A DNA stretch of 64,000 nt, from positions 28,510 to 92,509 of the forward strand of contig CACWTR010000003.1 of NCBI GenBank assembly GCA_902763865.1, given 5' to 3'. The position numbers and the translations under genes are program-made. Positions 15,547-24,266 of the stretch are shown here, piece by piece. Each line of letters opens with the position of its first letter. Within the stretch, counting starts at the first letter, position 1. The stretch comes from an uncultured Bacteroidales bacterium (GTDB taxonomy: Bacteria; Bacteroidota; Bacteroidia; Bacteroidales; Bacteroidaceae). The notes beneath the pieces are model-generated. The model worked only from the letters and a program-made list of their open reading frames with translations. It had not been told where the DNA came from and did not search any database.

Positions 15547-16419
15547 ATGATCTCCGTCGTCGTACCGATTTATAACGTAGAGCGCTTCCTGCCCCGCGCC
15601 CTGGACAGCATCCTCAGCCAGACACACAAGGATTGGGAAGCCATCCTCGTAGATGACGGCAGCACGGATGCCAGCGGACGCATCGCGGATGACTATGCAG
15701 CAAGAGACAACAGATTCAAAGTGATACACAAGGAGAACGGCGGCCTTTCCGATGCACGCAACGCAGGCATGAAGCTCATCCGGGGAGAATACCTCGTCTT
15801 CCTCGATGCCGACGACTTCCTGCACCCGCAGCTCATGGCCCTCTGCCTTGAAGCAACGCTTCGGGACAACTCCGACATAGTCTGCTTCACCTACGACCGC
15901 CGCTATCGGACCATCGGACTCATCCGCCACTTCCTCCACCTCGGCGACCCTACACCGCACTACCGTTTCTACAGCAATCCGCCCTACCTCACTACGGACA
16001 ACATCTTCCAATACGCCACCGAATACTCCCGCCCCCGCGACATAGACCGCCGCTGGGCCGTGAAGCACTGCCAGGTCTGGCGCTGCATGTACAAGACGTA
16101 TGCCGTGCGCGACGTGCAGTTCATTCCCGGCATCAACTACGAGGACTTCCCCTGGTGGAGCGAAGTGATGCTCCGCATAGGCCGCTGCACCATCCTCAAC
16201 CTCCCCCTCTACTTCTACTATCCCAATCCGCAGAGCTACCTCTTCTCGGCCAACACGTCGCACAAGGCCGAGAGCCTGCACCGTGGCATCGAAGCCGCAC
16301 AGCGCATCTACGCCACAGCACCAGCGGACAAACGGCAGGCCTGGGAGCGCAACTTCCTTGCCCCCTTCGAGCAGAAGCTCAGGAAGAAACTCGGCAACAA
16401 GCAGCAGAAAGAGACATGA
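15547..16419 (+). CDS. Glycosyltransferase family 2
   Basis: 290 residues, GT-A fold. MISVVVPIYNVERFL opens the Rossmann half, DDGS at 36-39 binds the nucleotide, SDARNAGM is the usual mid-motif, and DADD at 87-90 is the metal-binding DxD. No membrane segment. It is 11 bases after lpxL and overlaps the next gene as ATGA (16416-16419). The downstream protein is a close paralogue (shared MxRxxxxKHCQ.WRC and YYYPNP blocks), so a tandem duplication is likely. Donor and acceptor unknown; probably adds a sugar to LPS core or O-glycan. Confidence 0.93.
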   Translation: MISVVVPIYNVERFLPRALDSILSQTHKDWEAILVDDGSTDASGRIADDYAARDNRFKVIHKENGGLSDARNAGMKLIRGEYLVFLDADDFLHPQLMALCLEATLRDNSDIVCFTYDRRYRTIGLIRHFLHLGDPTPHYRFYSNPPYLTTDNIFQYATEYSRPRDIDRRWAVKHCQVWRCMYKTYAVRDVQFIPGINYEDFPWWSEVMLRIGRCTILNLPLYFYYPNPQSYLFSANTSHKAESLHRGIEAAQRIYATAPADKRQAWERNFLAPFEQKLRKKLGNKQQKET

Positions 16420-17279
16420 ACAAGGTTTCCGTCATCATACCCATCTACAACGTGGAGAAGTATCTCCGTCGCGCCCTGGACAGCCTGCTGGCTCAAACCC
16501 ACCAGGACTGGGAAGCCATCCTCGTAGATGACGGCAGCACGGACGGCAGCGGACGCATCGCCCGCCACTACTGCGACAAGGACAAGAGATTCGTCCTCGT
16601 CAGGCAGGAGAACCAAGGCCAGGGCGCAGCCAGAAACAATGCGCTGAAGTCAGCCAGCGGCGACTACGTCATGTACATGGACCCGGACGACTCGCTCCAC
16701 CCGCAGGCAATGGAGCTCTGCGTGGCAGCAGCCCTGCGCGACGGCTCCGACATGGTCACCTTCACCTACGACCACCTCTACCGCTTCCTCAACAAGTGCT
16801 CGCACTGGCTCGGCCTGGGCGACGTCAAGCCACGCCCCAGGCACTATCGCGACTACCCATACCATGTGACGGACAACATCTTCCTCCACGCCACGGAAAG
16901 CAGCCACCCGCAAGGCATCGACCGGCGGTGGAGGGTGAAACACTGCCAGGCATGGCGCTGCCTGCTCCGGGCCGACCTTGCCAGGAAGGCACGCTTCGCG
17001 GAAGGACTGAAATACGAGGACGTACCCTGGTGGGGCGAGATACTTCTGAACGTCAGGCGGACCACCATCACGCGCCTCCCACTCTACTACTATTATCCCA
17101 ACCCCGGCAGTTTCATCATGTCGGCAGGCAGGGAGGAACACATCCGCAGCCTTCAGGCTATCCTGAAGCAGACCGATGAACTCTACGGGAAGGCCACGAC
17201 AGCGCAGCGCAACGCATGGAACGCAAACTTCAGGAACTCCTATAACAGATATCTACAGAAGAAACAGCATCGGGCATGA
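16416..17279 (+). CDS. Glycosyltransferase family 2 (paralogue of the preceding gene)
   Basis: 287 residues. IPIYNVEKYL, LVDDGSTDGSG at 37-47, ARNNAL and the metal site DPDD at 89-92. Shares with its upstream neighbour the block DRRW.VKHCQ.WRC, the 'YEDVPWW' segment and YYYPNPG, so the pair arose by duplication. Start fixed by the ATGA overlap; its stop overlaps the next start in the same way (17276-17279). The pair likely adds related sugars in sequence. Confidence 0.93.
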   Translation: MNKVSVIIPIYNVEKYLRRALDSLLAQTHQDWEAILVDDGSTDGSGRIARHYCDKDKRFVLVRQENQGQGAARNNALKSASGDYVMYMDPDDSLHPQAMELCVAAALRDGSDMVTFTYDHLYRFLNKCSHWLGLGDVKPRPRHYRDYPYHVTDNIFLHATESSHPQGIDRRWRVKHCQAWRCLLRADLARKARFAEGLKYEDVPWWGEILLNVRRTTITRLPLYYYYPNPGSFIMSAGREEHIRSLQAILKQTDELYGKATTAQRNAWNANFRNSYNRYLQKKQHRA

Positions 17280-18076
17280 AGAGACTCAGCATTATCACCG
17301 TCAGTTACAATGACATCGCCGGTCTGCGCCGGACTCGCGACAGCATCCGCTCGCAAACGTTCCGGGACTTCGAATGGATTGTCGTGGACGGAGGAAGCAC
17401 CGACGGCAGCAAGGACTTCCTGTCCGAGCATCAGGCGGAAACAGCATGGTGGTGCTCGGAACGGGACAGCGGCATCTTCAATGCCATGAACAAGGGCATC
17501 GGACATGCTGAGGGCGAATACACCCTGTTCCTCAATTCGGGCGACACACTATATGCCCCGGACACCCTGAAGGAGGTGTTCGGCAGGACGCCAAGTGCCG
17601 ACATCGTCTATGGCGACTGGACAGAAGCGCTGCCCAGGCACCCGGCAAAGCGCTGCCATTCCCCGGAAAAGGTGAACTGCTACACTTTCGCCGTCCGGCC
17701 TTTGTGTCACCAGACGGCATTCGTCCGTACCAATCTGCTGAAACAAAGTCCTTACGACGAAAGCTACCGCATCTGTGCGGACTGGGCAAAGTGGATTGAG
17801 CTGAGCAAGCGTGGCTGCACCTTCGAGCACGTCCCTGTCATCGTCTGCCACTTCGTGCTCGGCGGCTTGAGCTATCGCTCGGTGAAAGAAAGGAGGCGGG
17901 AACAGGAGCGCTTGCTCATGGAGTCCTATCCGGAAGACCTGGCCGAAGTCCTCATTGGCCTGACGGGAAAGGTGGCCAGGAGGCTGACCGTGATAAGAAG
18001 GCTCGTCTGGCTCTGCGTCATATTGTTGCTCGCAGTGATTGCCCTCGCCGTCTGGGCGGTCATCGTATGCCGATAG
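17276..18076 (+). CDS. WcaE-like glycosyltransferase family 2 with C-terminal membrane anchor
   Basis: 266 residues. IITVSYNDIAGL, VDGGSTDGS at 38-45 and CSERDSGIFNAMNKGI are diagnostic of the WcaE-like GT2 subgroup, where NSGD (87-90, FLNSGDTLY) replaces a standard DxD. Residues about 241-263 (LVWLCVILLLAVIALAVWAV) form a single membrane helix absent from the related proteins at 21.9-22.7 and 24.3-25.2 kb. Last gene of the + strand run; its tail overlaps the convergent gene by 17 bp. Confidence 0.92.
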   Translation: MKRLSIITVSYNDIAGLRRTRDSIRSQTFRDFEWIVVDGGSTDGSKDFLSEHQAETAWWCSERDSGIFNAMNKGIGHAEGEYTLFLNSGDTLYAPDTLKEVFGRTPSADIVYGDWTEALPRHPAKRCHSPEKVNCYTFAVRPLCHQTAFVRTNLLKQSPYDESYRICADWAKWIELSKRGCTFEHVPVIVCHFVLGGLSYRSVKERRREQERLLMESYPEDLAEVLIGLTGKVARRLTVIRRLVWLCVILLLAVIALAVWAVIVCR

Positions 18077-18953
18077 GGCCGTTGACGACGTAGTCCGCAA
18101 AGGTTCCTGGGCGTGGAGTCTGTGCAGACAACGAATTGTACTCGAGCTTCTGGAAGGCTCCTTCGGCTGTGACTTCGCAAAAGAGCTTCCCGTCAAAAGG
18201 CTCGTCGCGGTACTTCTCCCAAAAGATTTGAGTAACGTCGTGGCAAATCTTTGGCATCTGGCTGAAGAGGTCGACTACCCGAGCATTGCTGAGCACCATG
18301 TGGCGGAACAGTCTGTGGGGCAGGAAATAGTCGAATGCACGGGTGTGCTGCGCCCAGTAGTCGCGGATAATCTGCCGCCACGCACCCATGACGGGATGGT
18401 GCGCATAGGCCCGGATGAAGCAATTCTGTATGTAGAAGTTCCATTCCTCGTCGCTCATGTACATGAAGAACGGCTCGTGGTCGATGAAATCCGGCATCGG
18501 GTGGCACATGTAGTCAGTGGCATCCATCCAATAGCCTCCGTACTTCCACAGGAGTTCGACGCGACAGAGGTCGGCAACGTGGCATGACTTGATTCTTCCC
18601 TTCCGCCACCGGTCGAGGAAACCTGGCGGCAGGTCCACCCACTTCCCGATGCTTTCTGCGTCCAGAACGACCAGCTCCTTTCCGCTGTGCCTGCGGATGC
18701 TTTCCCAGCACGACTTCACAATCCGGGGAGCTTTGTCCTGGCCTTGCAGCCACATCGAGAAGACAAACTCGCGGGGCAAGCGCTGGGGAATGCTCTCAGG
18801 AACGACGACGGGCATATCCCGCAGATACTGCTCGCTCAGCTCTGCTATTATCCTGTTCCGCCTGACCCAGCGTTCCCTCCTGCTCTTCCAGAACGGGACA
18901 AAGATGCGGTTGCGGCAAATCTTCTTCAGCTTGTAGCAGATGTAGTTCATCAC
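18060..18953 (-). CDS. Capsular polysaccharide synthesis/GT32-like glycosyltransferase
   Basis: 297 residues. The block CHVADLCRVELLWKYGGYW followed by DATD (144-147) is the DxD-containing signature of GT32-like and 'Caps_synth' transferases; SMWLQGQDKAPRIVKSC at 66-82 is the usual N-terminal strand. These enzymes transfer mannose, galactose or other sugars onto surface glycans. The ATG is coupled to the upstream stop by ATGA at 18950-18953. Confidence 0.88.
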   Translation of the reverse strand: MMNYICYKLKKICRNRIFVPFWKSRRERWVRRNRIIAELSEQYLRDMPVVVPESIPQRLPREFVFSMWLQGQDKAPRIVKSCWESIRRHSGKELVVLDAESIGKWVDLPPGFLDRWRKGRIKSCHVADLCRVELLWKYGGYWMDATDYMCHPMPDFIDHEPFFMYMSDEEWNFYIQNCFIRAYAHHPVMGAWRQIIRDYWAQHTRAFDYFLPHRLFRHMVLSNARVVDLFSQMPKICHDVTQIFWEKYRDEPFDGKLFCEVTAEGAFQKLEYNSLSAQTPRPGTFADYVVNGPIGIR

Positions 18954-19786
18954 AGTATTCCCTTGAACCTTTCAGGCATCCTGACCACAATTATCAGCTC
19001 GAACATGGCGGGTTTGTTGAGGGCGTATGGCGGACGGCACCACGTCTGGCAGATGCGGGCCAGCCGTGTCCAGCGGTCGAAGCTGCGGGCCTTCTTCTCG
19101 GTGGCAAAGCGTATAGTCCGGCTGCGCTTGTAGATGTGTTTCTGCCACCCCTGTGCCATGCGGTCCACGTCGCCCAGCCGGTCTTCCAGTATCTGCCGGT
19201 CTGCATAGCCGAAGTGCAGGAGGTAGAGGTCGGGGGCGATGTGGAAGTTGTGCCCCTTGACGCGGTGGAACCCGCTGCCCCACCGGCAAGGCTTTGCGAT
19301 GACGGATGCCTTGGTGTATCGTGTACCTATCTGCGCATAGTGACGTTGGCGGAGGAATGTCTCGTCAAAGGACAGGTCTCCCTCCTCGCCCAGCTTCTGT
19401 CCGAAGTCGAGCCCCAAGGGGGAGAGGCAGACGTCAATCTTCTGGTTCGACAGGAACTCGCGGAGCCCGATGCCCAGCCGAGGGTCAACAACAACGTACT
19501 CGTCAGCATCCACGCCGATGACCAGGTCGTATCCTTGGGCAAGGAGTTCGGCAGCCCGTTCCGAGAGGAACTTCAGCCTGGCCTTCTCTGCCGCCACAAC
19601 CTGGGTACCTATCTTGGGGTGCACGTAGGTATTTGTCCCCCGACAGAAGTCGCCGGGCACCTGGTCCTCCCCATCATAATAGATGTAGAGATTCTCCTTG
19701 CCCAGTTCCCGCCCGTAGTATTCCACCCACTTGCGCAGGAAGAAATCGTCGTTGCGGACCATCGTCAGCACTGCTATGCGTTTCAT
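18950..19786 (-). CDS. GT2/GT92-like glycosyltransferase
   Basis: 278 residues. The N-terminus IAVLTMVRNDDFFLRKWVEYY and the metal site DADE at 93-96 (VIGVDADEY) mark the 'Glyco_tranf_2_4/GT92-like' group, common in Bacteroidetes LPS loci. No membrane segment. The gene has a consensus promoter just upstream and a very short leader. A decayed copy of its first 24 codons lies at 20575-20661. Confidence 0.88.
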   Translation of the reverse strand: MKRIAVLTMVRNDDFFLRKWVEYYGRELGKENLYIYYDGEDQVPGDFCRGTNTYVHPKIGTQVVAAEKARLKFLSERAAELLAQGYDLVIGVDADEYVVVDPRLGIGLREFLSNQKIDVCLSPLGLDFGQKLGEEGDLSFDETFLRQRHYAQIGTRYTKASVIAKPCRWGSGFHRVKGHNFHIAPDLYLLHFGYADRQILEDRLGDVDRMAQGWQKHIYKRSRTIRFATEKKARSFDRWTRLARICQTWCRPPYALNKPAMFELIIVVRMPERFKGIL

Positions 19787-19804
19787 CTTTTATGTTTATT
19801 TATG

Positions 19805-19836
19805 CAAAGGTACAACTTTTTCTCGCTAAACACAAA
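19805..19836 (-). promoter_or_regulatory. Promoter (TTTG-N20-TACCTTTG) of the GT92-like gene
   Basis: Minus strand: TTTG at 19836-19833 and TACCTTTG at 19812-19805, spacing 20. Leader about 12 nt. The -33 surround (ACACAAATTAATTT) is repeated at about 20210-20223. Confidence 0.75.
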
Positions 19837-19926
19837 TTAATTTCTGTTTTTCGTACCCTGCTCTCTTTTACCTCTGCAGGATTTGGGCAATTTCATATAG
19901 CCAAATAATAAAAAATGTAGAAATAC

Positions 19927-19957
19927 TTGCAGGTGTAAGCACAAACCCTTAACTTTG
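19927..19957 (+). promoter_or_regulatory. Plus-strand promoter (TTG-N20-TAACTTTG)
   Basis: TTG at 19927-19929, TAACTTTG at 19950-19957. It points into the 52-codon frame at 20037 and the palindrome array; no larger gene follows on this strand. Confidence 0.55.
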
Positions 19958-20036
19958 CATTGGAATTTACGGAACACAATTCCATATTTTACAAGAAAAT
20001 ACGGAATACATATCCACATATTCACACAAAAGACGA

Positions 20037-20195
20037 ATGAGTAGAATGGTAGAACGTATCCTGCAAGAAGAGCACTCCGGTGCAAAACTCATAATCGTTT
20101 CTCTTGACGAGACCTACAGGGTTTTCAATGACGTGAAAGTGATGCCCGCCACCTATTTCCTGCATGAACTCTGGAAAGGAAACATCTATGGATAA
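20037..20195 (+). CDS. Possible small protein, 52 residues
   Basis: ATG at 20037, TAA at 20193-20195; sequence begins MSRMVERILQEEHSG and ends HELWKGNIYG. It has ordinary amino-acid composition and sits 80 bp after a consensus promoter, the only reasons to list it. An overlapping minus-strand frame (20022-20213, GTG start) is equally long. No family recognised; it may be a fragment of a decayed gene. Confidence 0.25.
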   Translation: MSRMVERILQEEHSGAKLIIVSLDETYRVFNDVKVMPATYFLHELWKGNIYG

Positions 20196-20270
20196 CACTT
20201 TCTTGCTATACACAAATTAATTTGCCGGTCCGTCTGCTGCAAGTCTCTTCAATACTCCACGTTGATTTTG

Positions 20271-20336
20271 TTGCACGTACATGTATGTGCAATTGCACGT
20301 ACATGTATGTGTAATTGCATCTACATGTACGTGCAA
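20271..20336. repeat. 22-bp palindrome array, three units
   Basis: Units begin at 20271, 20293 and 20315, exactly 22 bp apart: TTGCACGTACATGTATGTGC, then AA or variants. Each unit is itself a near-palindrome (TTGCAC.TACATGTA.GTGCAA). The third unit is partly mutated (CATCTACATG). Confidence 0.9.
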
Positions 20337-20574
20337 CGATGTACGCCGCACGAAGAAAGGGAATGTGTCATAATGAATGACCTATAGGTCAAAGTCTAGA
20401 AGAGACGACAGGCTACAGGCTACAGGCGGAGTTCACCCCCGTCTGTGTTCTTTCACACCATGACATCCGTCCACCTTTGTTTCGGTGCTTTTCCTCGGAC
20501 ACTAATAATTTATCACGCCGTTTTTTCGCTGCATCATCAGGATAAAGACGAGAGGAATCGGCACAGTCCCGTTC

Positions 20575-20661
20575 TTACCCGTAATACCCCACCCACTTGC
20601 ACAGGAAGGAATCGTCGTTGAGGACCATCGTCAGCGCTGCTATATGCTTGTGGATAGACAT
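20575..20661 (-). pseudogene. Truncated 5' end of a GT92-like glycosyltransferase
   Basis: From the ATG at 20661 the minus strand encodes HIAALTMVLNDDSFLCKWVG followed by YYG and an in-frame TAA. This matches the first 24 residues of the intact gene at 18950-19786 (RIAVLTMVRNDDFFLRKWVE, YYG) almost position for position; DNA similarity is also evident (TCGTCGTTG..GACCATCGTCAGC). The homology ends abruptly at the stop. It is a remnant of a duplicated and deleted gene, lying 16 bp beyond the end of the GT4 gene. Confidence 0.85.
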
Positions 20662-20677
20662 TTCAGATAATACTTTA

Positions 20678-21889
20678 TTATGTGTTATTGTGTTCCCACG
20701 CTACTCTTCTATATACATTAGCCAACTCTTGGGCGGCTTTTTCCCAACTGTATAGACGTAGTCGCTCACGTTGAATGGTTAAGAGTTTCTCTTTCTGTTC
20801 TGGAGTCCAAGACAAAAGTTCTTCTAATTTATACTGAAGGCCTTGTCTTCTGCTGTCAAAATCAAAGAATACGGCTGCATCACCGGCTATCTCCGGGAAA
20901 CAACTGGAACGATTTAACATTACGGGGCATCCTGCTCTATAAGCTTCAAGAATGGGGATTCCAAAACCTTCGCACTCTGAAGGATAAACGAAGGCCTGGG
21001 CATAGTGATAGAGATTCATTATTTCTGCATCAGAGTGTACGAATTTATGAATAAACCTTCCTCGAACCCCATTGCGTCTAAGAAACGAATCTTCCTCCGC
21101 ACTAAACGGATCGCTTGTACAAATGACCGAAAGCTCTGGATGATTATTAAGAACAGAAGTCACTTCGAGGACAAAACGATGAAAATTCTTGTATGTTCCC
21201 CTCTGCCCGACGTAGAGCAGATAGTTCCCGTAACCATTTCCATCGGGAATAGGAACATAAGGAGTCTGATCTATACCATGATGTATAACGCTAATCTTTT
21301 CTGGTGCTATTCCCAACAAATTGACAATATCATTTTTAGTATGTTCGCTAACGGCAATGACATGTGAAGCCAAGGGAATAAGTTTTCTTTTATTTTTCAG
21401 TTGATGGTCACTGAATGTATAGATACCGGCATATCGCTCAGGAATCATATCATGAACAGTAAGGACAAAAGGCTTATTACCTATCTTGCGGAGGAAATAT
21501 GTGTCATAATATGTTGGATGAAACACATCGAAGTCTCCTTGGGCAAGCAGATGCTCCGTTTCATTCTGGCTGAGTCGTGGCATCCTATCCCACTGTTTCC
21601 AGTGTCCTTCCTTTATGTTTGTGCTTAGTTTGTACCAAAACCTTTTTATCGGTGTGGGGTGTCCGTTGCAGTACTCTAGGTAGGAGTCTCTGTCTGACAC
21701 CAGCCCCTTCTCCCTCAGATAGACATTTTGACTCTCGATAATGGGAAGGCACAAGCTGACATCTTCGGGCATACGAGTTATCAGCTCGGCAAAGCACCGA
21801 GATATGCCTCCGTGGGTCTGCATATCAAAAGCCTGAGAGTCCATCAAGACTCTGATCTTTTTGTTTGAAGGGTATGACTTATCTGTCAT
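20678..21889 (-). CDS. Glycosyltransferase family 4 (GT1_mtfB-like)
   Basis: 403 residues, GT-B fold. N-terminal GGIS at 27-30 binds the acceptor half; C-terminal YVGQRGTYKNF and PSECEGFGIPILEA (303-316) give the EX7E motif with E307 and E315. This group adds mannose or related sugars to polysaccharides. Start overlaps the upstream GT2 stop by ATGA at 21886-21889. Base composition is AT-richer than the flanking core genes. Confidence 0.93.
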   Translation of the reverse strand: MTDKSYPSNKKIRVLMDSQAFDMQTHGGISRCFAELITRMPEDVSLCLPIIESQNVYLREKGLVSDRDSYLEYCNGHPTPIKRFWYKLSTNIKEGHWKQWDRMPRLSQNETEHLLAQGDFDVFHPTYYDTYFLRKIGNKPFVLTVHDMIPERYAGIYTFSDHQLKNKRKLIPLASHVIAVSEHTKNDIVNLLGIAPEKISVIHHGIDQTPYVPIPDGNGYGNYLLYVGQRGTYKNFHRFVLEVTSVLNNHPELSVICTSDPFSAEEDSFLRRNGVRGRFIHKFVHSDAEIMNLYHYAQAFVYPSECEGFGIPILEAYRAGCPVMLNRSSCFPEIAGDAAVFFDFDSRRQGLQYKLEELLSWTPEQKEKLLTIQRERLRLYSWEKAAQELANVYRRVAWEHNNT

Positions 21890-22704
21890 CTTCGTTTGAA
21901 TAAGTCTCTGATTAGAAATTTAAATCCATATCGAATCAGGTTTAAGTCACGCTGGATAGCAGGTCTTGCCATCGTTTGGAGTATTCTCCTTTGTTCGTAG
22001 CTTTCCTGTGAATTCTCCTGTTTTTGATTTCCTTTATAAGAACCATCTAAAATTCTCTGAGGAAGCAGCTTCTGCATAAACTCCTTTCGCTCTTTGGATA
22101 TTAAATCCTGATGTACGAAACTGAACCCTCCAAGATAATAGTTGGAGACGAAGAAATCCAGCTTCTGATAAGTACTCCCATTCAGCCATCGCTCGAAGAA
22201 GAACTCCCAGTCGGAGACTACCTTATGTTCTTCGTTATAGGGATGTTTCAGCAACAGTTCTCTGCGAATGAATGTGGACTGGTGATATATGGACGTTCGC
22301 ATCAAGTAGTCGAGGGTCAACGGGTCGGGAGCCATCCCCTTTAGTATTTGCTTTCCAATCTCGTTGGTATGCCCGACATAGAAGTCGCACGCCCCAATGG
22401 CTGTTTCAGCCTTGGCCAACACGTTCTTATCGCAGAAAGTGTCGCCAGCGTTTAGGAAGAGGCAGTATTCTCCGCTTGCTAAGACAACAGCATTGTTCAT
22501 TGCATTATAGATGCCTTTATCTGACGCTTTTTGCTTAATACCGCGGAATTTCAAGGAATCTATATACTCCCAACTGCCATCGGACGACCCACCATCCAGA
22601 ACCACATATTCGTAATCAGCCCCTTCTTGGGAGAGGACTGATTTGGCAGTTCTCTTAAGGCCTTCCAAGTCATTCAGAACAACCGTAATGATGGATATTT
22701 TCAT
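21886..22704 (-). CDS. WcaE-like glycosyltransferase family 2
   Basis: 272 residues from MKISIITVVLNDLEGLKRT. VLDGGSSDGSWEY, SDKGIYNAMNNAV and FLNAGDTF show the same subgroup as the proteins at 17.3 and 24.3 kb. HQSTFIRRELL is the shared mid-block. A frame extension to 22734 is ignored because homologues begin at MKISIIT. TAACTTTG at 22777-22770 (minus) is a plausible -7 box. Confidence 0.92.
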   Translation of the reverse strand: MKISIITVVLNDLEGLKRTAKSVLSQEGADYEYVVLDGGSSDGSWEYIDSLKFRGIKQKASDKGIYNAMNNAVVLASGEYCLFLNAGDTFCDKNVLAKAETAIGACDFYVGHTNEIGKQILKGMAPDPLTLDYLMRTSIYHQSTFIRRELLLKHPYNEEHKVVSDWEFFFERWLNGSTYQKLDFFVSNYYLGGFSFVHQDLISKERKEFMQKLLPQRILDGSYKGNQKQENSQESYEQRRILQTMARPAIQRDLNLIRYGFKFLIRDLFKRR

Positions 22705-22769
22705 TTTAATGAGTTTTTGACGGGAATGGGGCAAAGCCGTTGTCGTGTCGCTATTCCTTTTTATTGTGT

Positions 22770-22777
22770 CAAAGTTA
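22770..22777 (-). promoter_or_regulatory. -7 box (TAACTTTG) for the GT2-GT4 pair
   Basis: Minus-strand TAACTTTG about 65 bases before the GT2 ATG. It faces the plus-strand TATCTTTG box at 22840-22847 of the divergent acetyltransferase gene. Confidence 0.5.
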
Positions 22778-22839
22778 CAAATAATTGTCCGTTTTTTAAA
22801 ACATTAGCGAATTATTATTAGCTTTTACAAAAAAAATCG

Positions 22840-22847
22840 TATCTTTG
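22840..22847 (+). promoter_or_regulatory. -7 box (TATCTTTG) for the CatB-like acyltransferase gene
   Basis: TAnnTTTG match 25 bases before the ATG at 22872. Confidence 0.5.
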
Positions 22848-22871
22848 TGGCTGGTTTATGACATTTGAGTT

Positions 22872-23549
22872 ATGGGATTGAGAACTTTCTTCAGAAGGAA
22901 AAGAAGAAAATGGCTGTTGAAGATATTCCCCGAATTAAGTGCCTTTATAGAACAGGGAACGTACTACTTCAATCACAGCTGTTCGACCGTTCTATCTAAG
23001 AAATGCAATGTCGCTACGCCATATCATATCTACGACAGCACTGTGGATGACTACACATATATTGCCGCAAACTCCAGAATATCAATGACAGACGTCGGTA
23101 AGTTCTGCTCCATTGGTCCCAACCTCCTCTGCGGTTATGGAATACATCCGACTGATGGCGTCAGCACCTCGCCCATGTTCTATTCTACCCTCAAGCAAAA
23201 CGGCACGACGCTCTCGAAGGAAGATAAAATTATCGAACGAAAGCGAATTATCATTGGAAACGACGTGTTCATTGGAATGAATGTTACCGTACTCGATGGG
23301 GTAACTATTGGCGACGGTGCCATCATTGGAGCAGGAGCCGTCGTGTCGAAGGATATTCCGCCCTACGCCATTGCTGTTGGCTGCCCCATCCGCATCATCC
23401 GATACCGTTTCAATGAGGAGACCGTACAGCGGTTCTTGCACTTGAAATGGTGGGACAAGGATGAAGACTGTCTGCGCCTGGTGGAAAAACAATTCTTCAA
23501 CCCTGAGCTTTTTTTAGAGGAAGCCTCTAAATGCTGTCAGTCCTCTTAA
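22872..23549 (+). CDS. CatB-related hexapeptide O-acetyltransferase
   Basis: 225 residues. Left-handed beta-helix repeats are visible from about residue 60: [20 protein letters not shown], then [38 protein letters not shown] and [17 protein letters not shown]. The catalytic-type His lies in GIHP. Members acetylate sugars or antibiotics; here, between glycosyltransferases, a sugar O-acetylase for LPS/capsule is most likely. Its 3' end overlaps by four bases the end of a convergent paralogue. Confidence 0.92.
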   Translation: MGLRTFFRRKRRKWLLKIFPELSAFIEQGTYYFNHSCSTVLSKKCNVATPYHIYDSTVDDYTYIAANSRISMTDVGKFCSIGPNLLCGYGIHPTDGVSTSPMFYSTLKQNGTTLSKEDKIIERKRIIIGNDVFIGMNVTVLDGVTIGDGAIIGAGAVVSKDIPPYAIAVGCPIRIIRYRFNEETVQRFLHLKWWDKDEDCLRLVEKQFFNPELFLEEASKCCQSS

Positions 23550-24250
23550 GAGTTGTCTTGAAGGAATGCTTCCACATCAAAGAAATGCTTTTCAACATCT
23601 TTTAGCCGATTATCGCTCCAGTTCCACCATGCCAGCTTAACAAGGCGATTTATCACTTCTTCGTCAAAACGATATTTCACTATTTTTATCGGACATCCTA
23701 CAGCCACGGCGTATGGAGGAATATCCTTGCTTACCACAGCACCGGCTCCGATTACAGCTCCGTCACCTATAGTTACACCGTCCAGAACTGTCACATTCGC
23801 CCCAATAAAGACATCATTGCCAATATTTATTTCTTTCCTTTCCTCTATCTTGTTTGTCTTCGACAAAGAAATGCCGTTCTGCTTTGCCTTAGAATAAAAC
23901 ATCGGACTCGTGCTTATAGTATTTAGTGGGTGTATTCCCCAACCGCACAAGAAATTAGGACCAATAGAACAAAATTTCCCAATACTTGCCATTGAAATGT
24001 ATGAGTTCATTGATACGTATGTGTATTCTCCTATCTTTGAATCCGTAATATGATAGGGTTCATATAGCCGTGCCTTTTCAGAAATATCATTGTTTTGACT
24101 ATTGTTTCTTATGAACCAACTGGCATCAAGTGTTTGGCGCAACATGTCTTGACACCAGATGATTATATTTAGTTCTGGCAAGGTATTCAATATCTCTTGA
24201 CGACTAATCCTACTAATTATCTTTTTTCTGAACTTTCCCCAAAACGACAT
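23546..24250 (-). CDS. CatB-related hexapeptide O-acetyltransferase (inverted paralogue)
   Basis: 234 residues from [12 protein letters not shown]. The core ([63 protein letters not shown]) is very close to the protein encoded head-on at 22872-23549, while the N-terminal 50 residues differ. Start chosen because an in-frame ATG at 24316 lies inside the upstream gene. Likely acetylates a second position or a second sugar of the same glycan. Confidence 0.91.
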   Translation of the reverse strand: MSFWGKFRKKIISRISRQEILNTLPELNIIIWCQDMLRQTLDASWFIRNNSQNNDISEKARLYEPYHITDSKIGEYTYVSMNSYISMASIGKFCSIGPNFLCGWGIHPLNTISTSPMFYSKAKQNGISLSKTNKIEERKEINIGNDVFIGANVTVLDGVTIGDGAVIGAGAVVSKDIPPYAVAVGCPIKIVKYRFDEEVINRLVKLAWWNWSDNRLKDVEKHFFDVEAFLQDNS

Positions 24251-24266
24251 GGCGACATACTTAATA

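Larger units (their letters stand above)
19787..20677. other. Long non-coding/decayed region inside the glycosyltransferase locus
   Basis: About 890 bases with no full gene. It contains the minus promoter at 19805-19836, a plus-strand promoter (19927-19957) in front of a 52-codon reading frame (20037-20195), a duplicated -33 segment near 20211, a 22-bp palindrome array (20271-20336), a CAGGCTA triplication near 20412, and a truncated glycosyltransferase start (20575-20661). This looks like a site of past rearrangement. Composition shifts to AT-rich here. Confidence 0.75.
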
